Assembly (NCBI RefSeq): GCF_003286085.1
Contig: NW_020825294.1
Location: 14,592,501 to 14,656,500, forward strand
Length of the DNA stretch: 64,000 bases
Direction of reading: 5' to 3'
From: Drosophila persimilis
Taxonomy: Eukaryota; Arthropoda; Insecta; Diptera; Drosophilidae
Both the position numbers and the translations under genes were made by a program. Each line of letters opens with the position of its first letter. Within the stretch, counting starts at the first letter, position 1. The notes beneath the pieces were generated by a model, which saw only the letters and a list, made by a program, of their open reading frames with translations, did not search any database and was not told where the DNA came from. Positions 1-9,114 of this stretch are shown one piece after another.

Positions 1-265
1 CAATGACCATATCTATCCGGTTGCCGAATCTGGATCAGATCGGATCATTTTTGTAGCCAAAAGCAAGAAATCAATTTTTAGTGGCTACGCAGCGCCCGAC
101 GTCACGCTCAGACTGATTTTCTGTCTCTCTCGCACGCACTCTTTGTCGTGTCGTTTAATATTAGCGGCGTCTGCCGGAGGAGAGCCATACTGACTTAGTA
201 TCGGGTATAACTGTAGAGTTGCGGTGTCCGCAGCAACTCACAACGTTCCCCCTCGTTCATTATAT
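1..265 (-). repeat. DINE-1/INE-1-like element fragment
   Basis: This stretch is repeated in inverted orientation at about 48616-48870, and its first 60 bases recur at 61253-61312 at the end of a longer DINE-1-like element. Shared landmarks are the TATACCCGATACT motif (minus strand, near 200-212) and the GGATCAGATCGGATCATTTTT motif near 31-51. DINE-1/INE-1 elements are non-autonomous Helitron-related (Helentron) repeats, very abundant in Drosophila. The fragment lies just downstream of an EF-hand exon read on the minus strand, so it probably sits in the following intron. Confidence 0.6.
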
Positions 266-275
266 GATTGCTCAC

Positions 276-428
276 ATTCAGTAACGTTTCGAACGCTTTG
301 TCTATGGGGGAAATATCATCGATGGCTACTCTTGTTATACAGCTATAACGATATTCTTTTACTCCCACTATTCCATCACTATCTATATCCAGCAGTTTAA
401 AGTTGGATTCAATGAATGCTCTCATCGC
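276..428 (-). CDS. Internal exon of an EF-hand (sarcoplasmic calcium-binding-like) protein, partial gene
   Basis: Read on the minus strand, a TTTTTTTGCAG acceptor ends at 429 and a GTGAGC donor begins at 275. They enclose a phase-0 exon of 153 bp (51 codons). The translation holds a canonical EF-hand loop, DIDSDGIVGVKE, with Asp at loop positions 1, 3 and 5, Gly at 6, Ile at 8 by pattern, and Glu at 12. The flanking helices resemble invertebrate sarcoplasmic calcium-binding proteins, which buffer calcium in the cytoplasm. No other exon is visible: upstream the sequence meets a solo LTR, downstream a DINE-1 fragment and the window edge. It could be a live exon of a gene extending off the left side, or a captured or duplicated fragment. 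Family assignment is from pattern recognition only. Confidence 0.55.
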
Positions 429-561
429 CTGCAAAAAAAGATACAAAAATATAGTTTGTTATACCCCTATGCGTGGTAATATCCTTCTCCCAAATATTTA
501 GATAACAGTCGGATGATAGTTCGTTGTTGGAAAGGGAGAGGGAGAGAAAGCTATTTAAACG

Positions 562-1012
562 ATACACAGTGGGGCCTCAGCGGAAAAAAGATTGTTCGGA
601 GCAGAACCCAGCCGATTAGTTGCTTGCCAAATAGCACCTAATTCTTGGCCGTCAGCCGCTTATTTTGTTTGTTACTTATGTCTATGTCACTCATTTGTTT
701 GTTAAAGCTTTGCGCGTGCTTGCCCTGCTAAGCGCTCTCTGCCAGCTCGCTCTTCGCTATCTCCGCTTTGCGTTTGCCTACCGACGTCAGCCGAGCGAAG
801 CTGCGCTCAGCGATCGGAGCGGCCATGTAAAGGGCAGGCAAGCCACACTTGCAATTTGGATGTCACGCATTAAAGAACATATCGTAATTTTATTTCTGCG
901 CCGAGTTTTATTTAATTCGAAATAATTAGTCGGCCGATTGGGGATAAAAAACATTATCTCCACAAAGATGAAAAGTAGTTTTGTGAGTGAGCAATTAGTG
1001 TGTGCATTAATT
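562..1012. repeat. Foldback/hAT-like MITE fragment, split by a solo LTR
   Basis: Bases 566-587 (CACAGTGGGGCCTCAGCGG and on) match, with few differences, one arm of the inverted-repeat element at 48157-48471. After the LTR, 965-1012 continues with sequence loosely like the interior of that element. Removing the LTR (593-964) and one target duplication restores continuity. The CAGTGG start recalls hAT-type termini, but no transposase is present and the class is uncertain. Confidence 0.35.
593..964 (+). mobile_element. Solo LTR of BEL-1, with target site duplication
   Basis: The 372 bp sequence runs TGTTCGG...CTCCACA and matches the LTRs at 5292-5662 and 8357-8716. It is flanked by the 5 bp direct repeat AAGAT at 588-592 and 965-969, as expected for BEL/Pao integration. 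No internal sequence adjoins it, so it is a solo LTR left by recombination between the two LTRs of a former full element. The open frame at 665-925 inside it is LTR sequence and not a gene. Confidence 0.85.
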
Positions 1013-1065
1013 AATTAAATTAATTTTTATCAGGGAACGTTAAAAAAAATTGAAATATAACAATA

Positions 1066-1240
1066 AACATTAAAAATTATTTATGTTATATAAATCGTAA
1101 ATTTAAGTTTATTTCTGATATCGCTTAATACGACTAAAATAAGATTTTGGTGTATTCCATGCTTCCGTAGCATATTTTCTTCACATTGAGTTATTTAGAT
1201 AAAATAAGTGCTATTATTTTTATTTTTTTTTATAATCAGG
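1066..1240. repeat. Unclassified AT-rich dispersed repeat, copy 1
   Basis: This region shares two blocks with 16770-16930. One is AATAAACATTAAAAA plus following T-rich DNA; the other is a TTTTGGTGTATTCC ... CTTCCGTA ... TTCACATTGA stretch near 1148-1195. Order and orientation are the same in both copies. It has no coding capacity and no recognised family. The rest of 965-1440 is AT-rich with nothing else identified, except the short DINE-1 scrap at 1325-1402. Confidence 0.4.
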
Positions 1241-1324
1241 AATGTGTTTTGTATTTTTGATTATAAAATAATATCACTGATAAAAATTATGTTGTTTGCT
1301 GTTACTGTTAGAGCACGTAATATT

Positions 1325-1402
1325 TCTGTTTTCGAATATCTTTGAAATTGTGGATGCGACAGATTTTCGCCTTTTGTGGATGCGGAAGTAGCAGTGACAT
1401 AT
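1325..1402 (-). repeat. DINE-1-like scrap
   Basis: The minus strand of this piece matches the body of the element at 60437-61313. Shared parts are a GTGGATGC-ACAGATTTTCGCC block (plus strand here) and GTAGCAGTGACATAT, which appear reverse-complemented near 60690-60790. About 20 bp of the element is missing between the two blocks. Confidence 0.5.
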
Positions 1403-1523
1403 TTTATTTATTTCTTTATTAAATTAACAAATTATCTGTTAATAATGGTACTTAGTTACTAAAGGCGGAAAAATATAAGTTAAAAGTTAGCTAAATTTAA
1501 GTGATTATAAATATTGCATGCAA

Positions 1524-2969
1524 TTAGTTTAAGAGACAGTTCAGGGGATAGGGTTTGGCAGAGGGAGCTATAATTATAGCATCAGCATAATTAGACCTAC
1601 GTATGGGTAGACGGATAGGCCTAAAAGTACGGGTAGGTCTAGATGGAACGGCCAAGTCAATCTCACCCAAGAGAGTTTGGGAGTCAACAGTCCCGAGAAG
1701 GGGCTTGTGAACGAACATTACGCCATTACATATTATGCGATGGTGCAACGACGGCAGGTCAATAAGATTTAGCCTAGAGCGGTAGGGTGGCAAGATTCTA
1801 CCCGAGTCCCAATTAAAGTTCCGAAGGGAAAAAATTAAAAATTGCTTTTGCACGGATTCAATAACAGCCTGCTTCTCTTTATACTGCGGGCTCCACACAC
1901 AATAACAATACTCCAATATAGGACGTACTAACGAGATGTACAGTTGTTTCGTAACGTACAGGTCGTCAAACTCCTTGGACCAACGCTTGATGAACGCTAA
2001 AACACCCTTAGCTTTATTTACAGTTACAGCTATATGGGTGTTAAAACACATCTTATGATCAAAAAGGACTCCGAGGTCATTTGAACTCGAAATTCGCTCA
2101 AGGACATGATTTCCTAGAACATATGGGACAAAATGAGGAGCACGACGGTAAAATGTCATAAGTTTGCATTTGGAAAGGTTCAGAAAAAGAAGATTAGTTG
2201 AACACCACAATAGTAGTTCACTTAGATCAAGTTGAAGGCGTGTGTGAAAATACCAATCAGAGTAAGAAAGACAGATTTTAACATCATCAGCATACATTAG
2301 TGTAGTAGAGTAGTAGTAGAGTATAACTTGAGGAAGGTCATTCACAAATAAAATAAACAGAAGCGGGCCCAGATGAATTCCCTGTGGCACACCTGAAGTA
2401 ACATTAACAGTATTTGACAACACGTTAGAAAACAAAACACGTTGAGTACGGTTAGAGCGATAGGACAAAATCCAATCTTGAAGATTCATTGGGAACCCTA
2501 ATAAAGAGAGCTTGTGAATAAGCAGAGAATGGTTCACAGAATCGAATGCCTTGCTGAAGTCCATAAAAACTACATCCTTCTGCAAACCAATTTGAAAACC
2601 ACGGTGGATTAGGTTAGAAAACTCAAGAAGGTTAGTCGATGTTGAACGATGTCTGAAAAAACCGTGTTGCGACGGAGATATCAAGCTGCAACAAAGATGT
2701 TGCAGTTGCCGGGTGACCAGGAACTCAAGAAGCTTCGGGATGGCGGAAAGCTTTGCGATACCACGATAGTTTTCAATGTTTGATCTTGAACCTTTTTTGT
2801 GAAGCGGAATGATGTAGGACTCATTCCAAATTACTGGAAGACAAGACTGTTCCAAGGAGAGGTTGAAGAGAAAGGTCAAGGGTTTGCAAAGGGACTGGGC
2901 ACAGTGTTTTAAGATGCAACTTGGTACCTTATCTGGACCCGCAGAAAACGATATGTCCATAGATGACAA
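1524..2969 (-). pseudogene. LINE reverse transcriptase domain
   Basis: The 481-residue open frame is a LINE reverse transcriptase without RNase H. Visible motifs are FMDFSKAFDSV at about 135-145 (first catalytic Asp at 137), SGVPQG at about 192-197, and the active-site box YADD at 226-229. A thumb region and the C-terminal LPSLHHRI-type segment follow. The enzyme would copy its own RNA at a nicked target site. The catalytic residues are intact, but the start is internal: upstream coding continues in other frames with at least one stop near 3140 and one frameshift before 2969. So this is a fragment of a broken ORF2. Confidence 0.8.
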
Positions 2970-3840
2970 ACCTTCCAGAACAACGCTTTCCTCGAAAAAG
3001 GGCAGAAAAATTCTGTTAGCTTGAGGTAGCTGGTACGGATACGGATTGGATGCGTTGTAAATTTGAGACGAGTACGTTGTTTAGAAAAAGGTAACGAATA
3101 AATTTGCAATACCAACAGCAGAAGCTTCTGTTTTGTTCTAATAATGAAGGGACGGAGGAAAAGCATTTGACTTACGCTTAGAGTTAACGAACGAATATAA
3201 TTTTTTAGGATCTCTACGGAAGTTACTACTACTTTGTGAAAGGTAATGATTATAGCACTGACTATTGACGACAAGGAACAGAGAGCGAGCGGAGGAGTAT
3301 AGAGCTAAGGCCGACGTGGAGCCCGACTTCTGGTACTTTTTATAGAGCCGGGATTTATTATTTTTTAAGTATGACAAATACTTGGAGAACCAGGGACGCT
3401 TGGACGATACAGGTACAGTGATATCTGGAACAAGAGTATTAAGGGCGGAGTAAATAGAACTATAAAACGAGTTAACAGTTGCATCTATGTTCGGTAATGA
3501 ATAAAGAAACGAGCAATCAACACGCGAGAGATGTAGATCTAAATCGATAAAGTTTGTTTTGCGAAAACACTTTATGTGACAAGGAGCCATGGAACTGTCA
3601 GCAACTCCAGATTGTGTACACTCCAGGGATATCAACAAAGTTGGATGGTAAGGATCTTTAGGGAGTGATATTGGGCTTGCTCTAGATACCGTAGCAAGAG
3701 AAGCATCGTTAACAAAAACGAGGTCAAGAAGTCTGTCCCAAATGTTTTTAACGGTATTAATTTGGACAAGGGAAATATCCGTTAGCCCATTCATAAAGTC
3801 ATTATGGCAATTGGGAAACAACAGGTTAGCGTCATCACAA
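2970..3840 (-). pseudogene. LINE endonuclease end and linker, frameshifted
   Basis: The open frame 3138-3821 begins within the C-terminal part of an apurinic-type endonuclease (FPNCHNDFMNGLTD, then a WDRLLDLVFV segment) and runs into the charged linker between endonuclease and RT. It ends at a stop near 3138. Similarity to the next linker segment (a KTEASAVGIANLF-like stretch) continues beyond the stop and then shifts frame before the RT. The endonuclease active site lay in the lost 5' part, so the element cannot move by itself. Confidence 0.65.
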
Positions 3841-4039
3841 GGCAGCCTCCGTGGTCAAGCAAGGCCTCATTCTTGGAAGCAAGATGTCGGATGCTGGAAA
3901 ATTTGGGAACGGCTATGGTAACAATTCCTAGCCAGCAGGTGGGAAACCTGTCACCCTTATCACCTCCAGTAACAACCATCCTAACCCCACATGTAACCAT
4001 TGCAATTCCTCCGAGCATTACATATCTAGATATCAAGCA

Positions 4040-4911
4040 TTCCTGAATCTCTCTGCGATTGAACGATACAAAGAGGCAAGGAAGAGCCGCTTGTGTTTGA
4101 ACTGCCTCAACAAAGGCCATGAATTTCAGTGGTGCAGATCAGGACTTTGCAGGCATTGCCAGGCCAAACATCACACGCTACTCCACATTCCATCGAGAAC
4201 TTGTGCTTCATCTTCCTCTTCACCGACCGAGGAATCGATCCAGCAAGAGGCCGCGACTGTGGCCTAGCAAGCGGATGTTCTAGCACTCCCCCCTCGATCC
4301 AGAAGTCTCAGCCTAGCCAGATCGTGTTGCTACCTACTGCCCTCGTCCATGTAACAGATCGTTATGGAGCACTTATCCCATGTCGTGCCATTTTGGATTC
4401 TGCATCACAGGCAAACTTTGTAACATCTAGACTTGCTAATCAGTTGCAGTTGGATCACCGCTCGTCTTATGTTAACATCTCCGGTATCGGAGATTCCATT
4501 CTACCCTCGAGCAAGTCTGTACATATAGTTGTACAATCCCAGGACGCAAGCTATCGAGCTTCCTTCGCTGCAATTGTCACCAACTCAATTACGGAAATGC
4601 AGCCTAACTTCGGCCTAGACGCAAAGGATTGGCCCATGCCGAATAATCTAAAACTAGCTGATCCTAATTTCTCCAAGCTCCAACGTATCGATCTGTTGAT
4701 ATGTTGTGGTTTGTTCTTCGATTTAATGTGCGTCGGACAGATTCGACTATCAGACCAATTGCCAACATTGCAGGAGACAAAACTTGGTTGGATAGTGTCA
4801 GGAAGCATTGATAGCTCGGAGAATAAGCGTGCAGTTTTAGCTGCTTTTGAAAATTCCTCTTGCATCTCTAATGACGATTTCGGCCCACAACGCTGGAGTA
4901 CCAAAACTTAG
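4040..4911 (+). pseudogene. BEL-1 zinc knuckle and aspartic protease, upstream copy
   Basis: A CCHC knuckle of the form C-x2-C-x4-H-x4-C (CLNCLNKGHEFQWC) is encoded near 4090-4135 in a frame different from the protease. The retropepsin-like part (DUF1758 type) reads from about 4300 and carries DSASQANF, where a DSG or DTG triad is expected. The third catalytic-loop residue is thus Ala. It continues to a stop at 4911 through the PTLQETKLGWIVSG segment that normally leads into reverse transcriptase. RT is absent. The downstream copy at 7105-7976 has the same features. Confidence 0.7.
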
Positions 4912-5291
4912 AGCAGCAATGCAGGAAGCAGCTGCTCGAGTGCCAGGTGCAAGTGGAAAAAATGCGATCGGAGAATCAGGACCTGCAGCGCGAACTTTTC
5001 GATGAATTCAAAACTTACATATCCACGCTAAATGAAATTCAACTTTCAACAATTTCTACATTGCCAAATTTCCTGTCATTCTATGCAATTACAGAGGTTC
5101 GCGATGATCAAGATGTAATCACGACAAGGCGCCTTCGTAAAGAAGCGCCGATTTCTGCATTCGACGATCATCGCAGCGTAGCCGCCAGCTGCGCCCAAGC
5201 AAGCATCTTCAAGAGGGCCGTTGGAAAAATAGCGGTTCTGCCCCTTCAGGATGGATCTGTTGAAAGCCTTTGCCTTCCAACGGGGGGTGAA
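4875..5291 (+). pseudogene. Coiled-coil segment fused to BEL integrase tail, upstream copy
   Basis: After the protease stop, an overlapping frame encodes a Gln/Glu/Leu-rich coiled coil (LEQQCRKQLLEC..., RSENQDLQRELFDEF). It then reads into KRAVGKIAVLPL and LPTGGEC, the usual extreme C-terminus of a BEL integrase just before the 3' LTR. RT, RNase H and the integrase core are missing between. The downstream copy (7940-8356) has the same structure, so the substitution predates the tandem array. Confidence 0.65.
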
Positions 5292-5662
5292 TGTTCGGAG
5301 CAGAACCCAGCCGTTTAGTTGCTTGCCAAATAGCACCTAATTCTTGGCCCTCAGCCGCTTATTTTGCTTGTTACTTATGTCTATGTCACTCATTTGTTTG
5401 TTAAAGCTTTGCGCGTGCTTGCCCTGCTAAACGCTCTCTGTCAGCTCGCTCTTCGCTATCTCCGCTTTGCGTCTGCCTACCGACGTCGGCCGAGCGAAGC
5501 TGCGCTCAGCGATCGGAGCGGCAATGTAAAGGGCAGGCAAGCCACAATTGCAATTTGAATGTCACGCATTAAAGAACATATCGTAATTTTATTTCTGCGC
5601 CGAGTTTTATTTAATTGGAATAATTAGTCGGCCGATTGTGGATAAAAAACATTATCTCCACA
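5292..5662 (+). repeat. BEL-1 5' LTR (shared by tandem copies)
   Basis: The LTR begins TGTTCGGAGC, ends CTCCACA, and is 371 bp long. It is 3' LTR to the upstream partial copy and 5' LTR to the next. The 3' LTR at 8357-8716 is about 11 bp shorter because of a small change near 8640-8670. Confidence 0.85.
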
Positions 5663-5669
5663 TAAAATT

Positions 5670-5687
5670 TGGTGACCCCGACGTGAT
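5670..5687 (+). promoter_or_regulatory. BEL-1 primer binding site
   Basis: TGGTGACCCCGACGTGAT lies 7 bp after the LTR end. The same motif follows the BEL-2 and BEL-3 LTRs (18023, 61710), so it is the conserved tRNA-primer site of these families. I do not assign the tRNA. Confidence 0.75.
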
Positions 5688-6033
5688 CTCTGAGTTGCAG
5701 TGTCAATTAATAATCGTTCGCTATCGACATTCGTTAGCCTTAGCAAATTTTCGGCGTTTAAGCACAATTCGGTGCTAAAACATACTTACAAACACCTACA
5801 TTGCTGGCATTGCTGGCTATTAATTTCTCTGTCGCAACAATTCGGTCAGTGCAGTGCGGTAGGCAGTGCAGCGAACTCACTAATACACACAAGCGGAGTA
5901 CAAAGCCGAATCGGACAGCTCGCACAGCCGCACAGCTAAAGGCGTTGTAATCCCTTTGCTTTCAGTTCCCACGTTTATACGTATACAGGGTGTCTTTTTC
6001 GGTCGTGATGAGTGACTCTTTTAAAACCTCAAC

Positions 6034-7250
6034 ATGGCAGCACCTGAGCCTACCAATGTCGCGAATGCAGCAATGCCGAGTGATGTAGATTTCTACAAGC
6101 ACAAGGCCGAGTCCATCGCGCGTTAATTAAAGGCCATGGATCGCTTTCTCACCAAGGAAGAGCTTGCCGAGTTAGATGAGGCAGAACTTCAAGCTCGCTT
6201 AGAGCAAATCGAGCGAATGAATGCGGATTTCGATGCCGCTTAAACGAGCCTTGAAAGGCTGGATTTCCTGCAGTTAGCCCATGATGCCCGGCTGGACTTT
6301 TCGGATGTTTATGTCAAGGTTAGGTCCAGGCTGTCGCGGGAGTTGATGGCTGCTCGCACGGTAAATGTTGCCAATTCAACGGCTCGGCATACTCTCGAGG
6401 GGAATTCGTTGTTGTTCGCCTATAATAGTATAGGCCGTTCTCGAATGCCCGAGTTGCAGCTTCCGCGATTCGGTGGGAACTACATGGATTGGCCGGAATT
6501 CCACTCGATGTTCTCGACAATGGTGCACAAAGACCATCGTATACCAATCATCGAAAAATTCCAATATCTTCGTGGATGTCCAAATAGTGCTGCGCTGGAT
6601 ACGATTCGTTCCTTAGAGCTTTCTGGGGAGAATTACGACAAGTCGTTGAATTTACTAATGTTGCGATTCGATAATAAACTGTTACATTTTCAGGCACACG
6701 TCAAGGCTATTTTCGGGCTGCAAGGGGTGGAGAAGGGCTCGGCTTTCGGCTTGCGCGCTCAGCGACAAAATCAATTCGCACTTGCGTGCACTTCAGACCT
6801 TGGCGACCCCGCAGGAGATTTCCCATGGGTTGCTGATCTTCATCATAGGCACGAAATTGGGCCACAAGACCAAGGAGAAATGGGAAGAGAACTTTCCGAC
6901 GTCAGGATTGCCTCCGTGGTCAAGCAAGGCCTCATTCTTGGAAGCAAGATGTCGGATGCTGGAAAATTTGGGAACGGCTATGGTAACAATTCCTAGCCAG
7001 CAGGTGGGAAACCTGTCACCCTTATCACCTCCAGTAACAACCATCCTAACCCCACATGTAACCATTGCAATTCCTCCGAGCATTACATATCTAGATATCA
7101 AGCATTCCTGAATCTCTCTGCGATTGAACGATACAAAGAGGCAAGGAAGAGCCGCTTGTGTTTGAACTGCCTCAACAAAGGCCATGAATTTCAGTGGTGC
7201 AGATCAGGACTTTGCAGGCATTGCCAGGCCAAACATCACACGCTACTCCA
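6034..7250 (+). pseudogene. BEL-1 gag with zinc knuckles
   Basis: ATG at 6034 opens a gag frame that carries stops at 6124-6126 and 6241-6243. The same frame then runs from 6343 and encodes a DUF1759-type capsid segment (LQLPRFGGNYMDWPEF, then IIEKFQYLRGCPNSAALDTI). Near 6770 coding moves to another frame (LRALQTLATPQEI). From about 7040 a third frame gives CNHCNSSEHYISRY, a first knuckle whose last Cys is Tyr, and a complete second knuckle CLNCLNKGHEFQWC near 7155-7200. Gag would form the particle and bind element RNA; here it is non-functional. Confidence 0.75.
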
Positions 7251-7364
7251 CATTCCATCGAGAACTTGTGCTTCATCTTCCTCTTCACCGACCGAGGAAT
7301 CGATCCAGCAAGAGGCCGCGACTGTGGCCTAGCAAGCGGATGTTCTAGCCCTCCCCCCTCGATC

Positions 7365-7976
7365 CAGAAGTCTCAGCCTAGCCAGATCGTGTTGCTACCT
7401 ACTGCCCTCGTCCATGTAACAGATCGTTATGGAGCACTTATCCCATGTCGTGCCATTTTGGATTCTGCATCACAGGCAAACTTTGTAACATCTAGACTTG
7501 CTAATCAGTTGCAGTTGGATCACCGCTCGTCTTATGTTAACATCTCCGGTATCGGAGATTCCATTCTACCCTCGAGCAAGTCTGTACATATAGTTGTACA
7601 ATCCCAGGACGCAAGCTATCGAGCTTCCTTCGCTGCAATTGTCACCAACTCAATTACGGAAATGCAGCCTAACTTCGGCCTAGACGCAAAGGATTGGCCC
7701 ATGCCGAATAATCTAAAACTAGCTGATCCTAATTTCTCCAAGCCCCAACGTATCGATCTGTTGATAGGTTGTGGTTTGTTCTTCGATTTAATGTGCGTCG
7801 GACAGATTCGACTATCAGACCAATTGCCAACATTGCAGGAGACAAAACTTGGTTGGATAGTGTCAGGAAGCATTGATAGCTCGGAGAATAAGCGTGCAGT
7901 TTTAGCTGCTTTTGAAAATTCCTCTTGCATCTCTAATGACGATTTCGGCCCACAACGCTGGAGTACCAAAACTTAG
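7365..7976 (+). pseudogene. BEL-1 aspartic protease (DUF1758 type)
   Basis: The frame encodes the retropepsin-like domain that follows gag in BEL elements, with the catalytic region ILDSASQANFVTSRLA and a downstream PQRIDLLIGCGLFFDLMCVGQI segment. Gly of the expected DSG triad is replaced by Ala. The first 55 residues of the open frame starting at 7194 are out of frame with the conserved zinc-knuckle coding and are probably not native. A TAG at 7974-7976 ends the frame where RT should begin. Confidence 0.7.
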
Positions 7977-8265
7977 AGCAGCAATGCAGGAAGCAGCTGC
8001 TCGAGTGCCAGGTGCAAGTGGAAAAACTGCGATCGGAGAATCAGGACCTGCAGCGCGAACTTTTCGATGAATTCAAAACTTACATATCCACGCTAAATGA
8101 AATTCAACTTTCAACAATTTCTACATTGCCAAATTTCCTGTCATTCTATGCAATTACAGAGGTTCGCGATGATCAAGATGTAATCACGACAAGGCGCCTT
8201 CGTAAAGAAGCGCCGATTTCTGCATTCGACGATCATCACAGCGTAGCCGCCAGCTGCGCCCAAGC
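7940..8265 (+). pseudogene. Coiled-coil coding segment of non-retroviral appearance inside BEL-1
   Basis: In the frame of 8012, open from at least 7952, the sequence encodes a heptad-rich stretch with Leu/Glu/Gln/Lys spacing (LEYQNLEQQCRKQLLEC, then VEKLRSENQDLQRELFDEF). A mixed segment follows (FYAITEVRDDQDVITTRRL). It occupies the place of RT, RNase H and the integrase core and resembles none of them. It reads on without a stop into the integrase tail. The best explanation is host mRNA sequence captured during reverse transcription; I cannot name the donor gene. The alternative is a strongly diverged pol linker. Confidence 0.5.
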
Positions 8266-8356
8266 AAGCATCTTCAAGAGGGCCGTTGGAAAAATAGCGG
8301 TTCTGCCCCTTCAGGATGGATCTGTTGAAAGCCTTTGCCTTCCAACGGGGGGTGAA
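8266..8356 (+). pseudogene. BEL-1 integrase C-terminal tail
   Basis: About 30 codons ending FKRAVGKIAVLPLQ and LPTGGEC read up to the 3' LTR. The same position in BEL-4 has FRRPIHKLAPLPM and in BEL-3 has APNGGSMF, so this is the conserved C-terminus of BEL integrases. The catalytic core is absent. Confidence 0.7.
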
Positions 8357-8716
8357 TGTTCGGAGCAGAACCCAGCCGTTTAGTTGCTTGCCAAATAGCA
8401 CCTAATTCTTGGCCCTCAGCCGCTTATTTTGTTTGTTACTTATGTCTATGTCACTCATTTGTTTGTTAAAGCTTTGCGCGTGCTTGCCCTGCTAAACGCT
8501 CTCTGTCAGCTCGCTCTTCGCTATCTCCGCTTTGCGTCTGCCTACCGACGTCGGCCGAGCGAAGCTGCGCTCAGCGATCGGAGCGGCAATGTAAAGGGCA
8601 GGCAAGCCACAATTGCAATTTGGATGTCACGCATTAAAGAACATATTTATTTTAACATTTTATTTAATTCTAAATATTTAGTCGGCCGATTGGGGATAAA
8701 AAACATTATCTCCACA
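8357..8716 (+). repeat. BEL-1 3' LTR
   Basis: The sequence runs TGTTCGG to CTCCACA, 360 bp, parallel to 5292-5662 with a small length difference near 8640-8670. It is followed by ATAATT and AT-rich DNA. Confidence 0.85.
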
Positions 8717-9100
8717 ATAATTATAGAATACAAAATAGTACCTCCTACCTCATTGTCAAATCACATATATGGCTCTGATTTTACGATTTAAATTTAGTTT
8801 GAATTTAAAACTCAACTCGCAAATGTCTAGACGTTTCTTTTATGGTCTAACAGAAACTAATAATTAGATCAAATAAAACACGGTATAAGCCGCAAACCAT
8901 GTAATTGAGCTCTTTTTGTAAAATTGTATTCAAGCATTTTAGTGATCGCGATCAAAAAAAAAAAAATAAAATACTGAGTAAGTGTGACTGAGACATCTAA
9001 AATCAAAATTCATTAAAAATAAATTTTAAAAAATAAATATATATATAAATATAATAAATAAAAAAAAAAGTATAGCGCTTATTTTGTGTAGATTCGGTCC
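8717..9100. other. AT-rich stretch with no recognised gene
   Basis: About 380 bp of AT-rich, low-complexity DNA with A-runs near 8955 and 9060 and TATA repeats near 9037-9060. I see no gene or LTR boundary, though the 5' LTR of the decayed Gypsy element that follows should have been here. Confidence 0.5.
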
Positions 9101-9114
9101 CTCAGTCAGCACGG

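Larger units (their letters stand above)
1441..3843 (-). mobile_element. Non-LTR retrotransposon (LINE), 5'-truncated and broken
   Basis: On the minus strand the end of an endonuclease domain (from about 3843), a linker region and a full reverse transcriptase follow in the usual LINE order. The 5' end (ORF1 and most of the endonuclease) is missing, the normal result of incomplete target-primed reverse transcription. At 3843 it abuts BEL-1 internal sequence. The 3' end lies between the stop at 1524 and about 1400; no clear poly(A) tail or target duplication could be fixed. The style is of Jockey/CR1-group LINEs; the exact clade is unassigned. Confidence 0.75.
3844..5291 (+). mobile_element. 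BEL-1 internal region, partial upstream copy
   Basis: This segment is almost identical to 6909-8356 and joins directly to the LTR at 5292. It therefore forms a tandem arrangement: partial internal, LTR, internal, LTR. Its left end is cut at the LINE junction near 3843. It holds the gag zinc-knuckle segment, the protease and the same coiled-coil plus integrase-tail segment as the downstream copy. Small differences (for example CTC versus CCC at about 4679, and ATATGTTGTGG versus ATAGGTTGTGG at about 4700) show that the copies have diverged slightly. Tandem arrays of this type arise by unequal LTR-LTR exchange. Confidence 0.85.
5292..8716 (+). mobile_element. BEL-1, LTR to LTR, non-autonomous BEL/Pao element
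   Basis: The element has a 5' LTR (5292-5662), a primer site, gag and protease remnants, a coiled-coil insert, an integrase tail and a 3' LTR (8357-8716). At about 3.4 kb it is roughly half the usual BEL length, because pol from RT to the integrase core is absent. Two in-frame stops (6124, 6241) and frameshifts disable gag. Target duplications cannot be tested, since the 5' LTR is shared with the partial upstream copy. Movement would need proteins from an intact BEL relative. Confidence 0.85.

Noticed and set aside
665-925. Open frame inside the BEL-1 LTR (also 5364-5558, 8429-8791)
   Set aside because: Lies wholly in the LTR and is conserved only because the LTR copies are similar.
3791-4120. 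109-codon minus-strand frame (and 6793-7185)
   Set aside because: Antisense to BEL-1 gag, conserved only by the duplication.
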